The notes under the pieces: model-generated
The model's input: the letters and a program-made list of their open reading frames with translations, nothing else
Databases searched by the model: none
What the model was told of the DNA's origin: nothing
DNA from: Setophaga petechia
Lineage: Eukaryota; Chordata; Aves; Passeriformes; Parulidae
DNA: 64,000 nucleotides
Direction of reading: 5' to 3'
NCBI GenBank assembly: GCA_024362935.1
Contig: JANCRA010000006.1
Coordinates: 31,489,924 to 31,553,923, forward strand
Program-made: the position numbers and the translations under genes
Part shown: positions 1 through 13,700 of the stretch, in pieces
Layout: every line of letters starts with the position of its first letter
Position numbering within the stretch: position 1 is the stretch's first letter

Positions 1-805
1 GATGTTATGGTTTACACTTCACATTCTTTACATTCTTCACACTGGGAATAAGTTTACCTCATCTTCTGAAATTTCTGCCAGAAGTTGTAAGGAAGTTTAT
101 GCTCACTATAATTTGTTTTCTCTAATAATTTTTTGTAATGCAGTAAGCACCATCTCTTCTGTATTCAATGTACCAGAATATTAGTAGGTTTATGATTGCA
201 TTTGTTCTTTTGTGTAGGTGTTTTGAAGAGAATGCAAAAATTTCCATCAGAGAATTCAATTTTATAATTATTTCAAGAAGGCTTACTGTGAAAGACAAAT
301 TGCTTATTAATCATTATTCACTTTCTGCACCTTAAACATTTACACTGATGTTTTTGCATTTGCTAGCAAGGGCTTTAAATGTTCCCATGTATTACATATG
401 ATTGAAATGTAATCATATCTATCAATAATAAGACAATGGATTGATATTATTGTTAAAAACAAAAAATCCTTTAAAAATACATAGGGCCAAAGTCTAAAAT
501 GATGCTGAGTACCTTCACTTTTAATTTACTCTTTGGTAATCAGTACTTCATAGGATTTGGTTTGGCAGAAAGGTGAGAAGGAAAAGCAAGTTTTTCCCTT
601 ATTTTTTTCAGTGATGCCATCTTTTTAAGAGCCAAATAAAATGAAGAATTCAGTCTGCTAGAAAAGGAAGGGATGAGCTTCCCCTTTATTTGCATCAGTC
701 AGGTTATTTGGGAGGAAATTCAAATGCTGCTTGTGTCCTGGACACAAACAGACCTCAGCTTTCTGAGCAAACTGACACTGCTTTCATGCTCCTTTCTTCC
801 TACAG
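1..805 (+). other. Last intron of RGS21 (3' part)
   Basis: This AT-rich stretch ends at the acceptor of the RGS21 terminal exon. The short open frames in it are not conserved-looking, and no second exon with RGS motifs was found. The preceding RGS21 exon, which should carry a SEEN-type motif, is not in the window. Confidence 0.75.
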
Positions 806-1009
806 ATAAATATTGACTTCCATACCAAAAATGACATCTCCCAGAACATCTCTGAGCCCACCCTCAGCTGCTTTGATGCTGCTCAGAGCTCAATCTACTG
901 TCTCATGGCAAAGGACTCTTTTCCCAGGTTTCTGAGGTCAGAAGTGTACAAGGAACTGGTGAAGAAGCACCAGGACAGAAATCAGAAGAGATGGCTCCCG
1001 TTTCTGTGA
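806..1009 (+). CDS. RGS21: RGS21 terminal coding exon (partial gene)
   Basis: This is the last coding exon of a small R4-type RGS protein, a GTPase-activating protein for Gi/Gq alpha subunits. It follows a clean acceptor (pyrimidine run then ACAG at 802-805) and opens in the phase used by all R4 last exons, with INID. It encodes 67 residues before TGA at 1007-1009. The core includes SEPTLSCFDAAQ, then CLMAKDSFPRFLRSEVYKELV, and the protein ends RWLPFL. The MAKDSFPRFL segment and the WLPFL tail match human RGS21 as I remember it and differ from RGS18, whose tail is longer. The Asn of INID, the Asp of KDS and the Arg of PRFL, which contact G-alpha in this family, are present. Earlier exons lie left of the window. 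The order before RGS1 on the same strand supports the call. Confidence 0.9.
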   Translation: MNIDFHTKNDISQNISEPTLSCFDAAQSSIYCLMAKDSFPRFLRSEVYKELVKKHQDRNQKRWLPFL

Positions 1010-1223
1010 GGAAAAACACTGAGGCTTTAGGAATTTATAATGTCTCCCATTGCAATTCAGTACAGATAATTATTCACTATTAAAGGGATTGCAGAAGCCA
1101 CTTTCAAGAATCACCTGTGCCAACTTGTTTTGAAGTACAAATTGCACGTGATGCTTTCTAATAACAGTAGAGAAATATTCAAGAAGCAGGATGGAATATG
1201 CTAGACACTTGAGCTACCTTCCT

Positions 1224-1229
1224 AATAAA
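1224..1229 (+). terminator. Candidate RGS21 polyadenylation signal
   Basis: AATAAA lies 215 bases after the RGS21 stop and is followed within about 20 bases by a TTGTTGTTTTTT-type GU/U-rich element. A second AATAAA at 1356-1361 could serve a longer 3' UTR. The choice between them is inference from position. Confidence 0.5.
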
Positions 1230-2241
1230 AAAACTTTGCCATTGTTGTTTTTTCCCAGTGTTTGCTTCATTTTTCAAAGCCAGTTGAGATTTTTAAGCAT
1301 AATGTTTTGGTTTCCTTGTTTGCTGTTGATTCCTCTTTAGAAATACAGCATCCAAAATAAATCCCTTTCAGGAGACTTGAATACATTTACTCCTTCATTT
1401 GTCACCTTATCTGAAGCTTGCAAAAAAATTAAAATCCTCTTTTAAACTTGTTTTATGCTAATTCAAAACAGGAGATGTAGAAATATGGTCAATAACACAC
1501 TAATGTAATATTTAATAAATAGGCAGCTGCTTTATAACAAATGTTCTTGGCATTCAGAGCAAATTAATGTTTCACAACACAGCTGTCTTCAATAAGAAGG
1601 TCTTCAAGTTTCTTTGTGTCAATTTAATTTTTTATTGAAATGTCTCTTTTATTCATTGCATAGGCATCTGGGAAGAAAACTACAACTGAGTAAATCTTCC
1701 TTTGTGCATTTTCAATTAATTAATTTTCTTTGCTTTTCCAAATATATTGGTGGTACTGTCCCCCCACATACGATAAAATAATTTCATTAATTGCTACCAA
1801 TGAAATTAATTTACTAATTTCATTTCCATAAAATACAGATAAGCAGAAAAGGAGGCATAAGAAACAGTTTTAGGCTATAAAGTAAACATGTAAATCAGGA
1901 TTTAGTAATGGTGTTATCTTTCAAACCAGCAAGGTATGATTGGAACCTGCAATCTTCAGGTGTTTACAAATGCATACACTGATCAAATTCACTGCTCTTG
2001 GAGGATTTATTGCACATATTTAGATGAAAGGAGGAGAGTTGTGTCATGGTACTGAAGAAAACATATTTTAAAGAAATAATCCTTGCTATGGAAAAAAATT
2101 CTAAATACAAGAGACAGCAATAAGAGTTTTCAAGAAAAAAAAATCTTTCATTTTAATTAGATGCTTTTGAGTGCTATAAATCTCCAGGAATCTTTCCCTG
2201 CTTGGAGCTCTGCTCATACCTTCTACACACCACCACATCCG
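1230..2241. other. AT-rich intergenic sequence, no gene seen
   Basis: Low-GC DNA between the RGS21 3' end and an LTR. No splice-flanked conserved exon, RNA gene or clear repeat was recognised. Confidence 0.6.
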
Positions 2242-2885
2242 TGTCCTGGATTGACTATATGATGCTTTTATCCCAAATTATCTTGAACTATTTATGCTGA
2301 ATAATAAGTTTTGCACCTTTAAGCCTTGTTCCAAGAGTGAAGGGGGTGGAGAAGCAGCAGCAGTTTGTTTCAGACACTGCACTCACCCCTCCACATTCCT
2401 GCTCCTGGACTGTGCTGTGTGTGGATGGACAGACACAGGACAGAGCTCTCTTTGCTTTTAGTTAGTTTTAGCTTGCTGAGGCAAAGAAGTTCCCTGGACC
2501 GTGTTTTTTTTCTTTTTTCCCTTTTCTTTGGACCTCTTGAAACCTGCTCTGCTCTGAACACCCAGCAGAGCACCGGCAGCTGCACCTGTGGCCACCGGGC
2601 CGGGCCTGGCCTGCGACAATTCCAGCTCTGAGGGACTGATCAGAGACTGAGTGAGCTGAGCTTCAGCCCAGGGACAGGGTTTTCTCAGTTTGTCATCTCT
2701 TTTGGAGCAACAAGGGGTTTTATTGTTTAATATTGTTTCAGTTTTATTGTTTAATAAACAGGTTTTTCCACTTTTCTCCAAAGAAATATTTTTCCTGAAC
2801 CGATTGGGAGAGGGGCCAATGAAATCTGCTTTTCTAGAGAAATCCCTTTGGAAGTTCTCCCCCAGATTTGCCCTGAACCAGAACA
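2242..2885 (+). mobile_element. Solo LTR of an endogenous retrovirus (ERVL-like), plus strand
   Basis: The 644-bp block begins TGTCCTGGATTG and ends CCAGAACA, so it has the TG...CA ends of an LTR. It contrasts with its AT-rich surroundings: a GC-rich, CpG-containing middle (about 2570-2610) is followed by AATAAA near 2753 within a T-rich stretch. This fits a plus-oriented U3-R-U5. I recognise the sequence type as an LTR that is abundant in passerines, but no library search was possible. The 5-bp flanks (ATCCG and GTCGT) are not a convincing target duplication, so the exact ends are uncertain or the copy is old. No internal gag or pol is attached. Open frames on both strands within it are by-products of the LTR. 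Confidence 0.7.
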
Positions 2886-3581
2886 GTCGTCTATGCAAAA
2901 TATCCCATTTTATCAAACTACATTAAGGAACCAAGTCATTTAGACCATAAAGGATATTAAGTAGCCTGAAAGTCTGAATAAACTCCTCAAGTTACGAACT
3001 GAGGTTAAAATCCTGACTCATCTTAAGCAGACAGGGTGAAAAAAATCTATTCTTTGATACCCCACTTCTAGTCTATCACCTAGTTTTAATTTTTGCTGTC
3101 TGCATTTCTTTTTCTCTTCTTTTCTTTCTTCCCCAGTACTGGTGGTTAGTAGAGGAATGAATAGGAAGGCTGAGGTTAAGCTGCAAGGAGGATGTGGGCT
3201 CCTCTGGCCGTGCCACAGCTGCCTCTGATCTCACAGTGACATTTCTGGGGACAATCGCCCTTCCTGCCTGCACTGCAGCCTCAGGGCCATTGCTGCTGCC
3301 TGGAGTCACAGCACAGGCAGGGCCCAAATTATGGCATTTACTCAAAAGTTTATCAAGTCATCTTCCCTTCCTACAAATCCCATTTGTGCTTTCAGAACAG
3401 AAAATTCCCACAGATAGGAAGAGGTGGGATCACAGCACTTTTCATAGTAGGTCAAGCAAGTAGAAACCCAAAATTTCTGCGCTTCCAAATCTTTTGGAAC
3501 CTGATGTTATGTTTGCCCAATTATGCCATCATAAAAAACCAAACAATATTTGAGATAGCAGCAATTTTAATTGAAGAGTTA

Positions 3582-3626
3582 TACGTATTATATATACATA
3601 TATTATATATATATATATATATATAG
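3582..3626. repeat. (TA)n microsatellite
   Basis: An almost pure TA dinucleotide run of about 45 bp, with a few interruptions at its left end. It creates an artificial Tyr/Ile-rich open frame. Confidence 0.9.
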
Positions 3627-6600
3627 ACAATATAATTTGATTAAAATAAGGGATAGTTTGGTTCCAATAATAGCACATAAGCAAAATATAACCACGGGGT
3701 GCAGAATGCAGGGCTCTGGGACCCTTGCCACCTCATGTACAAGCTTGCCAAGTGAAAATTCCCCCTTTTATGCCATGTGCCAATGCCATCTCCTCCCATT
3801 TCTGATTCATCATACCTCTGCCTCCACCCTCATCACCACCTTTGCCACGCATGCTCCACCACTCGGTTTGGTGGTCGCACAAATCTTTGGGGGTTGTCAT
3901 TGATGAAGGCTCTCCTCTTCCTCTGTGTCCTTTAATTCACCTTTGGGTTACACATGCACATGAAGCAAAAACTAACATATTACTACATCTAAGCATCAAA
4001 GTAATAAATCTCTTATAGCTGGCGTTTTCCTGGGACCCAACCAGATTGTCCCTTCTTTCTGTTGATTTTTAGTAACTGTTATCTCTTGCTTTTTCCTCCT
4101 GTCCTTGAACATCTACAGGGAGGGGGGGTGGAGCCCCCACTCTCCCTTTCTTCTTTGGTGTTACAACTTTTAACTGTTTTTATTATTCCCAAATATTAAT
4201 TACTGTATCAATATTGATTACTGTTTCAATTTTTAGCAGCACGGATCACACCTATTTACCACACTGAGGATAAAAAAGTGCTTGAAAACAAATGGGTGCT
4301 AATGAAATCTCACAGTTCTCTCTGTGCCCCTATAAATCCTCCCACTTCTGGCTCTACCCCAGCAGAGATAGAAAATGCCAGAATGATGGCTGCCAGGGAG
4401 CTCCAGCTCCTGGCCATTGGAAAACACAGCTTAAGGAGAAGTTACAAGCACATATAAAATAGTCAAACATGATAAAAATGATGTGTCCCATTATTCTGAT
4501 AACTGCATGAAAACAGTATCACAAAACATGATGCCCACATTATCTCTGGCTGATGCTCTGTTATCAACAGCACCATTATTGTCAAAAGAGGTAATAATTC
4601 TTGACATTTTCACATTAATAAAATTATTAATTTTAATAATTACACTGTGAAGAACCATTAATCATTTTAACAAATTTTCAATTAATTTATAATGTTTTTA
4701 TGAGAAATGTAAAGGAATGGCACTTCTAGGGGTTATAACCTGACTCAAGGGTGAATTAACAGTACTAATTCTTTCATAACCTCTTAATGAAAACTTCGGT
4801 ACTTCTAATTCACAAAGTTAATTAAACTTTTGCTGTTGATCAAGCCTCACAGATTTTTATTAATCTGTTTCAGATGCTAAACATGAGATGAAACTTGGAA
4901 AATTTAAAGAAATTATCCCTATAAATTCATATTCAATTTTTCAAACTCTCAGAGAACTATCTGCCCATACCATATGTAATTACACAGAAGCATCTATAGC
5001 ATATTGAAATGGTTTGAATTTTAGCAATCAAATTTCTGAAAACTTCTGTAATGCAACTTATCTATTAAGCATTAGAAAAGATCTATTTCAAAAAATGTTT
5101 GAAAACACCCACCAGTGAAAGATGGGAGGCAGTAGTCTTTATTTCTCTTTATTTCCTAGGTTTAAAACTGCTGCTTCATACTCCTGCATCACCAAAAAAA
5201 GGTCACAGCTTAGCATTCAAGCTCTGATAATTTGACTTAACAAAAGGCCAAGGACAGAAGTGTGATTTAGAGGATTTAGATTGAACTTTGCCAAAAAGAC
5301 TCAATCTTGGTCAGCACAAAAAGGCAGGTTTACCAAAAAATCCTACCAAATATAAACGAGAGTAAAAAATGCAAAGTGAATACCACACATTTAAAAAAAA
5401 AAAATCCCAATTTTTTCACACAATGCCAATCCTAAAGCTCCAACAGCATCTAGACTCAGAGATCCTACCATATTCATCATGCTTACATCATGACAGGACT
5501 GTTCCAGGTTTAATTTTCAAGGCATATAGTCTATGTTTTCATTCTATTAATATATTTTATATTTATAAAATATGCATAGAAAAATAATAGATATGTACAT
5601 CAAGATAATAAATGCAAATTAGCCCTCAACAGAGGATGGATATCAGGGTTGTTCTGAAGCTCAGGACCACAAACTAAAGGCAGGCAGGTATATTTTCAGC
5701 TGCAGACAGGATTATATAACACTCTTTGGTATGTCTTGTCAAAGGTTTGTTAAATTCAACACATTTCTGTAAATTTTGGAGATGAAAACTCAGTATTTCC
5801 TCTTTTGCCAGAAAATTATGTACTAAGACTGTAATGCAAAAATGTACTTGAACAGACACACATAATTACAGGCTTTGCACAAGAACCTCTTAGGCTTTTG
5901 TTTGGATCTTGACCCAAACAAAAAAGATCAGGAGGTGGAATTCCTGGAGCAGCATCTCCTGCTAAGCAAGACAACCATCACTCTAGGAAATTAAGCTCCT
6001 AACCTTTGAGGAGGATTTCCAGAGAGCCATTTTAGGAGGCTGCAGCTCCTGAGGCCTTTGGATTGATGTCAGAGCCAGGGCCCTGTCCCCATGGCTCACC
6101 CACACTCTGCTCCAGGAAAACAGTGCCCTTCTCACATTGTCTGTACAGAGAGCTCTCTCTTGGTGAGGTGTCTGCAGCTGGTTCTTCACCTGGTCCAGCT
6201 CTTCTGAAGGATCCATCTTTTGAAATGGACCTCAGTCACAGAAAGAGGCAGAAACAGCTTCAGCAACGTCTGCAATTTATCCAAACACAAATTGTGGACA
6301 GTTTTTTACTGAGACATAGTCGATGGGAAAAGAGATGTGAGAAAGTACATCTGAGAAAGCAACAGCTGCCTAATTCAAGGACATGGTTTCTTTGAGCAAG
6401 AAGTTGTTTAAGAAAATATGTGATAACAGGAGGTAAAAAAGAAGCCACAAACATCTTGAGAAAGGTGAGACTGACTTTTTATAGCTGACTAATAGTGAGC
6501 TCTATTTTTGCAATATGTATGAGCCTTATTACTGTGATTATAAAAGTGTGCCTGTTAATCAATAAATTTGAGACTTGTGGATCATCAGCGGATGAGCAAT

Positions 6601-9600
6601 GTCTCCCGTCTACCTCGTCAATGAATGACACCCGTGTGGCCAAACCATTCCAGTGAGCAGTGGTTACAAAACATTCCATTTGACAGCTTCCCCACATGTG
6701 CATGTCAAAGTTGGCAAGTGACTTCCTGTTTTTTGTCTTCTCTCTGCACCACACACCTTTAGAGATGCTCCAGCTTGTGAGAAATCGTCTGAATGACGCC
6801 CATGAGCCAGGGGAAGGGCCCCTGCTCACCTCTGTGGGGGTTGGATCAGACACAAGACAAGAAAATCCAACCTGAACTAGGGATATAAAAGTTCCAGGAA
6901 TTCTGAAGACTACATGCCAAAATTAACCATTTTTGATTAAAAAACTCCCTGGATTTTGGGGAGAGCAGGTGCTACATCTAGACTTTACTGCTGGGTCTTA
7001 GAAAGGGAAACCTATCATTTGTAATTTGATTCCTGCAAAGGCGATACAGGAGAATTAACTTCATGAAATCACTTTAATATCTTTACTTCTGGAGGATAAT
7101 TACACTCTGCAGTGCTGGTGGAATTTGAAAGCACATTATGTATCTGAAATTGAAGCATGTTTTCTGCCTTTTGGTTTACTGAAAAGCCAGGCAGGGAGAA
7201 AACCATGAAGAGAGGCATTGTCACAGCTGTTCACACCAATTAAAGGTCTCCTGTAACTCAAGAAGCAGCCTGTGCTCGTTAAGACAAAATGAAATGGAGT
7301 AATGAAAAAGAGATCTTCATGCATATTCACCTTCATTCAGTAAATAATGTGCTGCTGAGGAGTGGTAATTGTTTGATATAGAAATTTTGAATTTTATTTG
7401 AAATACTTATTTAGTAATAGAAAGTGTTTTGGTGAACTGACAAGTGGCACTAAAATTATCACTAAAAGCTCTACTTTAAGTATTCTTAAGCTGTTCATTT
7501 TGAGAAAAAAACACCTCCCAGCAAAGTTTCTTTTCCATTTTTTTCCCAGCTTTTCAACTTCTACAATATTAGGCCCTGGAAATTAGACTCAATGTATTAT
7601 TACATATTTCAAAGAAGGCCCTGGATGCTTTGATCTTTAGGAAGAAAAATGAGTCAATACTAGATCAAATGCTTCTCTACTTTATTTTTTTTATACTGTT
7701 GCTATGGTTTCTAGCTGCAATGTCATAATTTCTCTGTACTAAAAGAGACATTGCCTTTTAACGTTTTTTCCTGTATTGCATGGGTTATGTTATTTGCATA
7801 TAAAATGAGTAGAGCTGGATTTGTCTCTCAATCCATATCTGTTTCCATTTAGGTTTGCATGGAGGTTATTTTTACTTCTATGAATAGTTTCCCTACTATG
7901 CATAACAGTCCTGGAAAGACAAACAAAAGCAAGTACTCAGTAAAAACCGTAGGGAAAACATTTTTTTCCTAATACAGTGGTTACAACTTACAGGCTCATA
8001 AACCAGGGAAGAAGAGGAGGAGGGCAACCCATAAATAAATTCTTTCTTGAATAATTTTAAATATGCTGTGCTTCTAAATGTCATGTTTTCATGGAGAGAA
8101 TAGAAGAAATAATGAAGTTAAATGATTTGGTATTTTGGACAAAAAAAATGTTGAAGAAACCCCTCCATGACTCCAACTGCATGGGGAATACAGCAAGACA
8201 GGATACAGGGAGATTTCCCAGCCCAGTCTCCCACACCAGTTAATCACCCAAAGGCTGAGCTGCAGTGGATTCACCTTTCAATTCTTAACCAAATCCCAGC
8301 AGCAAAAAGACTTTTATTAAAATGCACTGTTTTTTATCCTGCCAAAATATAGAATACCTGCACATATTAACTACAGGCTACAGGGGCCTTGGTCTTTAAG
8401 CCCCCATCACTCATAAACAAAGTTATTAATAGTAATTCTCACCTGCTTATAGATATTTCTGCCATCAACCTTGGGAAATACCCAGGGTTCCAGGGGCAAT
8501 TACTTCTAGATTGATTATCTAAAATAGAAAGAACACAAAGAAGTGGAAATATCACAAATTCAAGAAAGCTCACTCTTCACCTCACAGAACAGGGGAAGCT
8601 CCTTTGAAAGGCTGAACTGGTTTGTTATGTAAAACATTATATTGAAGAGAAAAGATGCATAGGCAAATGCAGGCTGGATGGGTGGACAGCAGAGAACCTA
8701 AGAAATGCTCTTGACACTGTGAAGTGACATCACATGAACGAGGAGATGTCAGCCCCTGGCATTTTACCTGGTCATGGGACACTGCTGCTCACAACACCAG
8801 CATTTCCCAAGTTCTGCACTTTGTTTTCCTGGTCTGTACCCAGGCTCCTCACCATGAAGGGACTGGTCTCACTACAAGCCCATTTTGAATTTGCACAGTG
8901 CTGCCACTTTATCCTGAAGTGTCATCAGCAACTGTATGATAGGAATAGCTTCAAATTGATTAGAATTTAATTTCCAGAACAAATGGACTACATTTTGATC
9001 TCTGTGCAGTCATTTTGCCTGTTGTCATAGGATAAAATGGCCCTAGCAAAAAGCTCTTGTACTTATTGAATTTCTTGCCAGAGCTGAGATTTTTAGAGGA
9101 ATAAAATGAAAATTGCAGCTTGATAAATGGCATAAAAGGGGTTTTTTGTGACATGGTATCTTTTCATGTCAAATGGCAAGTACAACATATTCCAAACTAG
9201 ACAGACTCATTAATGCTGACACCTTTTATAGCCCCAAATGTTTTTCACTGTTGGTAGTGACTCAGTATTGGAAATTATATCTTCTGAGACAGGAATTACC
9301 AGAACAAACTGTACTTGGATCATATTTTATACTTCCTGATATTTATCCCTTTTCCCAGCTTTTCTCACCCTTTATGTGGATCCCTCTGCAGTGACAATGC
9401 TTTTTTTTTTTTCTCACAGACATTTGTTTTCATAGCAATATTGCATTTTGGCATAAATTTTAAATAGAGAATAATTTGATGTTTTTAAAATATCTTTGAT
9501 GGTTGCAATCGCCTGTTAATGGTAATTCTCCAAGCTTGTTCTCCCATTTTTATTAGGACTAACACTGGGTTTTGTTTGCCATGCATGGTGAGGTAATAAG

Positions 9601-10442
9601 TCTGTATACTGGACTGAAATTAGAATTAGAGGAATGGTAAAGGAGGGCACAAATGGAAGAGTCTGGTTCTTAAAAAAAGCTCATTAAAATCTCCCCAGGT
9701 TTCTGTGAAGCAAATTAATAAAAACACATGCCTACCACCATTATTACTTTATAACCTAAAAATGCATTTTACAGGGCAATGGTACCTATGGGTTTAATAA
9801 TTACAAAAATAAACCCTTTTTTATTTACAAAAATAAACCCTTTTGCTTCTTTCTTAAAGGGAGCGGTGTGGTTTGTTTCCTTTTAGAAAGGGTGGAAATA
9901 TGAATTAACTCACACTTTGCTATCCTCTGTATAAGGAGGGTTTTATGCATAGGAATTATCTGATGAACTTTAATTTGCAAAGGGCTGCTTCTAACCAAAG
10001 TGTTTACAGAGCAAAAGTGTTCACGAAGTGTTACAAAACATTGCAGTCTGTGCTACAAAATTGTCTGGTTTTATTGTACAAGAAAATTGTATCTCATATT
10101 TTATTTTTATAATGCATTTCAATATTATTTTGTGTTACTACTCATTTTTTAAAAAAAAAAGTGTATTTAAAATTAACTGAGGGACTGATCTTCGTTAGCA
10201 GACCACATGAACAAAAGAGAAATGACAAAAGGAATTACAGCCCACTAGAGATCTCTTAAATTCTTCAATTATATAAAAGCAAGGGAAATTCATATGCAAA
10301 TTGAATCTGCTGGCATTAAGAAGGGAGGTGGGTACAACGTAATTGCAGAGAAGCTGCACAGTGGCAGCAGGATAATGACAGAGAAATAGAAATGCCTTAT
10401 GATGCTTTATAAATGTTAAGCCAATATAACAGAGGAAAGAGT
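3627..10442. other. Intergenic DNA, RGS21 to RGS1 interval, no gene seen
   Basis: Nearly 7 kb of AT-rich DNA. All open frames are short and lack conserved motifs or matching splice sites. The only structure noted is a two-copy 24-bp direct repeat (ACAAAAATAAACCC core) at 9801-9844. Conserved noncoding elements may exist but cannot be judged from one sequence. Confidence 0.55.
9801..9844. repeat. Two-copy 24-bp tandem repeat
   Basis: The motif TTACAAAAATAAACCCTTTT starts at 9801 and again at 9825. It is a local duplication. Confidence 0.7.
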
Positions 10443-10521
10443 TTGGAATGCAGCCCCTTGGGCAGAATGACACCTCACAGCGTTGGAATGCAGCCCCTCG
10501 GGCAGGTGTTAGCTCACAGCA
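10443..10521. repeat. Two-copy 40-bp tandem repeat
   Basis: TTGGAATGCAGCCCC starts at 10443 and 10483. The copies share GGGCAG and CTCACAGC further on, with several substitutions, which indicates an old tandem duplication. Confidence 0.75.
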
Positions 10522-10742
10522 ATGTTCTTGAAAGACATTTTGTGCCTTGGTGTAGGAACGTGTTCATTCACGTGTTTGTATTCTCTCCTACCAAAGCCAT
10601 CAGTCTGAGCCCATAGATAACGTTTGTACAATGCCCCTTTAGGTTTCAGTGAGAGCACAGACTCCAGAAATCCAGTTAGAGGGACATGGCCTGGCATTAG
10701 GAACAACCCACTGAGCTTCTCTTCAAGGACTGAAAGCAGTTC

Positions 10743-10778
10743 AGATGGATCTGCACACACAGATGGATCTGCACACAC
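10743..10778. repeat. Two-copy 18-bp tandem repeat
   Basis: AGATGGATCTGCACACAC is present twice with no difference, at 10743 and 10761. The identity of the copies suggests a recent duplication. Confidence 0.85.
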
Positions 10779-13700
10779 TATTTAGGGCTCATTTCTTTTT
10801 CAAAATCCGATCAGCATGCAACAGACAGAGAACTGTTGCTATCTCAAATTTCCATACCATTGGCATTTTTAAATTGGAGGCACCTCAGTTATCTGAGAGG
10901 TGCAGGAAGTCAGTGACTGGGTAATTACAGCTGCAGAGGTTTGATTTATGATGAAACATTAAAGAGAAGAGCATAAATATGGTGTCACAGTCAAGGAGAT
11001 GTGAAGCATGGATTTTAAAGTAGCTTAAAACCAAACTACAGGATGTGTCTTGTCACATGGAAGGTGATTCAAGGGGCTGGAGGAATGGGCTCACAGCTAC
11101 ACAGTGCATTCTGAAGCTCTGTAAAGATTGTCAGTGTTGGTTCCAAGGGAAAGGACAGAATTCCCATGAGACTGGATACTCAGATATGGAGCAGAGGAGT
11201 AATCCTCACTGGCACAGCTGCTGGACTTCCACCACAGAAGAATTCCCTTTTGCCTGTACTCCAGTGGACACTGACCCCACCTGACATGGACACAAAGCTG
11301 CTGGTTTATTCCCAGGCAGCAGAATTATTCAGGTTTCTCGTTCCCTTGGCACTTAAACATCCTGGCATTTTCAGGGGAATGTCTTGGCTCAATCCAGGCA
11401 CAGCTGTCCTTACCTGAAAAACCAGAGAACCTTAGAGTGGCTAACATGTGGGAGAAATCAGGACAGACATCATAATTTACTTATTTAGGCAGATATTGTT
11501 AGGAAAACATGAATCTGCTTAAATTTCAACACCTAAACAATCCATCTTCATGATTATGGCAGGAGAGCACACTGCAAACACTGCTGCCCAGTTAAATTGG
11601 TGCTGTCAGACCCAATTGCTGGTGCCTGTGCAGGGCCAAGTTCTGCAGAGAGCCCCTCTGCAGCACTGAAGGAACATTACCTTCAAAGAAAAGGCATCTT
11701 TTTGCATCCTCATCTCTTCTACATTGCACGTCTCCTAAGAAAATAGTTGTTTTAATACAAAGATGTCAAAATCTAATCAAATACTGTGGTACCACCTTGT
11801 GGCAGCTTTACAGATAGCTCTGTTGGCATTAAGACTGAATGACTTTTTAAAATTAAATTAGAACAGTTAGCATTTGGTCTCATTGGTGTTTTGAGCTGTG
11901 TTCTGAGCCATCTGCATCCTTCCATTAATTAGAACACCTGACATTTGAAGACAATTTTAAATGTATTCCAGTGAATACTGGATATCAATGTTCCAACACT
12001 GTGTAAAAACATTTTTAGAGACATAGAAGCTTCTTTCTGAGGCACCACGGTGGGAGAAGACACCAGGCTTGTCTGTCAGGTAGGACTGACAGCTCAGGAA
12101 GCTGCTGACAGACTGCAGGTATCAGCAACACAGGAGGCAACCAACAGAGGAGCCCCTGTTGCCCCTACAGTCTCACAGATCTGCAGGGAGAAGGAAGCCA
12201 GGGTGAGGTGCAGAGGGAGGACACAAACAAGGCAGCAGCTTCTGCTCTCAGGAAAATTAGAGGATGAAAGCCCTGGAAGGTGAACAGATGTGTAACTGAG
12301 CTTCCATGGTAAATATGATCTTTTGGAAACCAAAACACAGAAATCCAGATACTGCTAAGCTAACTGGAGGCACCAGAGTGAAAAAGCATTTATTTTAGCT
12401 GGCTTGGCTGAGTCAGCAGCTAATTAGCTCATCTGTACTCTCCTGCTTTTGCATCCTTTTAGAGACCCCAAAGTGTGACAAACAATACAGTTTCCAGGAC
12501 CTTTTGGGTTGCCCCTCCCACAGCCATCTTTAGCCTTCTTTTACACAGCACCTCAGGAAATGAGATTTCTGCCCTTAAACAAGATGAACCATCTGTTTAC
12601 ACTCTGTGCTTTGGTGGAAGATTGTCTCAGGGTATTGAAGTTTAGGGACAAATTAATCTCTTACAGCTTTGACTGATTTGGAAACACAGAGCAGGAAGGA
12701 GAACTTCTTGTGTTTGAAAACAGGAATTCACAAGTTATTTATTATGTGTACAGGGAAGCTCTGTGTCTTTTCAAATTAATGCTTCAAATATGAAGCAGCT
12801 TGCCACATCCCAGCTTAAACTCAGGTGTGCTTCTGTTTCATCCACACCAGTAAGCACAAGTTTAGTGTAAAATACCCCTAAAACTGCCACAGAAATCAGG
12901 CATGAATGACCATGAAATTTGAAGCAAAGGTTTTTGTCTCTGTGAGAGATGGTTCTCCAGCATCCTGCTTTTCCATTCCCAGCTGAAGTCCCAAGGGAGA
13001 AGCACTGGGATTGTGCATTGCAGCTATTGATCAAGGTTAGCCATGAAATATGAAAATACCAAATGCTTATGGGTTTGGTACAGCATGAGACTAAAATACA
13101 AAGTAAGAGAAGAAGTGAACAAAAGCTCTTACATCCTCTCAAGAACATTCTCTGTGTAGGTACCTTCCTGTCACACTTTCTGATCTCTCCAACCCCGTGC
13201 CTGTGTTACCCCTCTGCCTCAGATTTAAAGAGATCACAAAAGAGTGCCAAGGTGGCCATCAAGGGAGTAAACCTCCTTTCTCCTGAAGCACCCAGATGGG
13301 TACTGGCTCCTGCCAGAATAATCAGTTGTGTACTTTTTGACCATTTCTCTCACTTTGAGAAGCTGCCCTTTGAAGGCTCACAGCACTGTGTTCCCAGTGT
13401 CCCAGGCTGTTAGAGCAGTAAAACATTTTTCTGCTAAGGAGGCACTCACGTACCTGGGACTCGTGGTTTTCAACCTCTCCTGCGTACTCTATAAGGCAAT
13501 GTTGACTGTGACCTGTCAAATAATCTCCCAAAATATCCATCATTTATGGGAGTTATAAGCCTGTGCCTTGATGCTACATTAAATAACTCATAACTCATGG
13601 CAAGAGAGGCAGCAGAAAGGGAAGATATATCGAGCTAATTAAAGGAAGGTTTCTTAAACAGTTTCTTTAACCTCTACACACTAAGCACCCATTTATCACT

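Noticed and set aside
2365..2926. Several overlapping frames on both strands, up to 152 codons
   Set aside because: They lie within the LTR-like element and have no domain. The LTR explains the local GC-richness that opens the frames.
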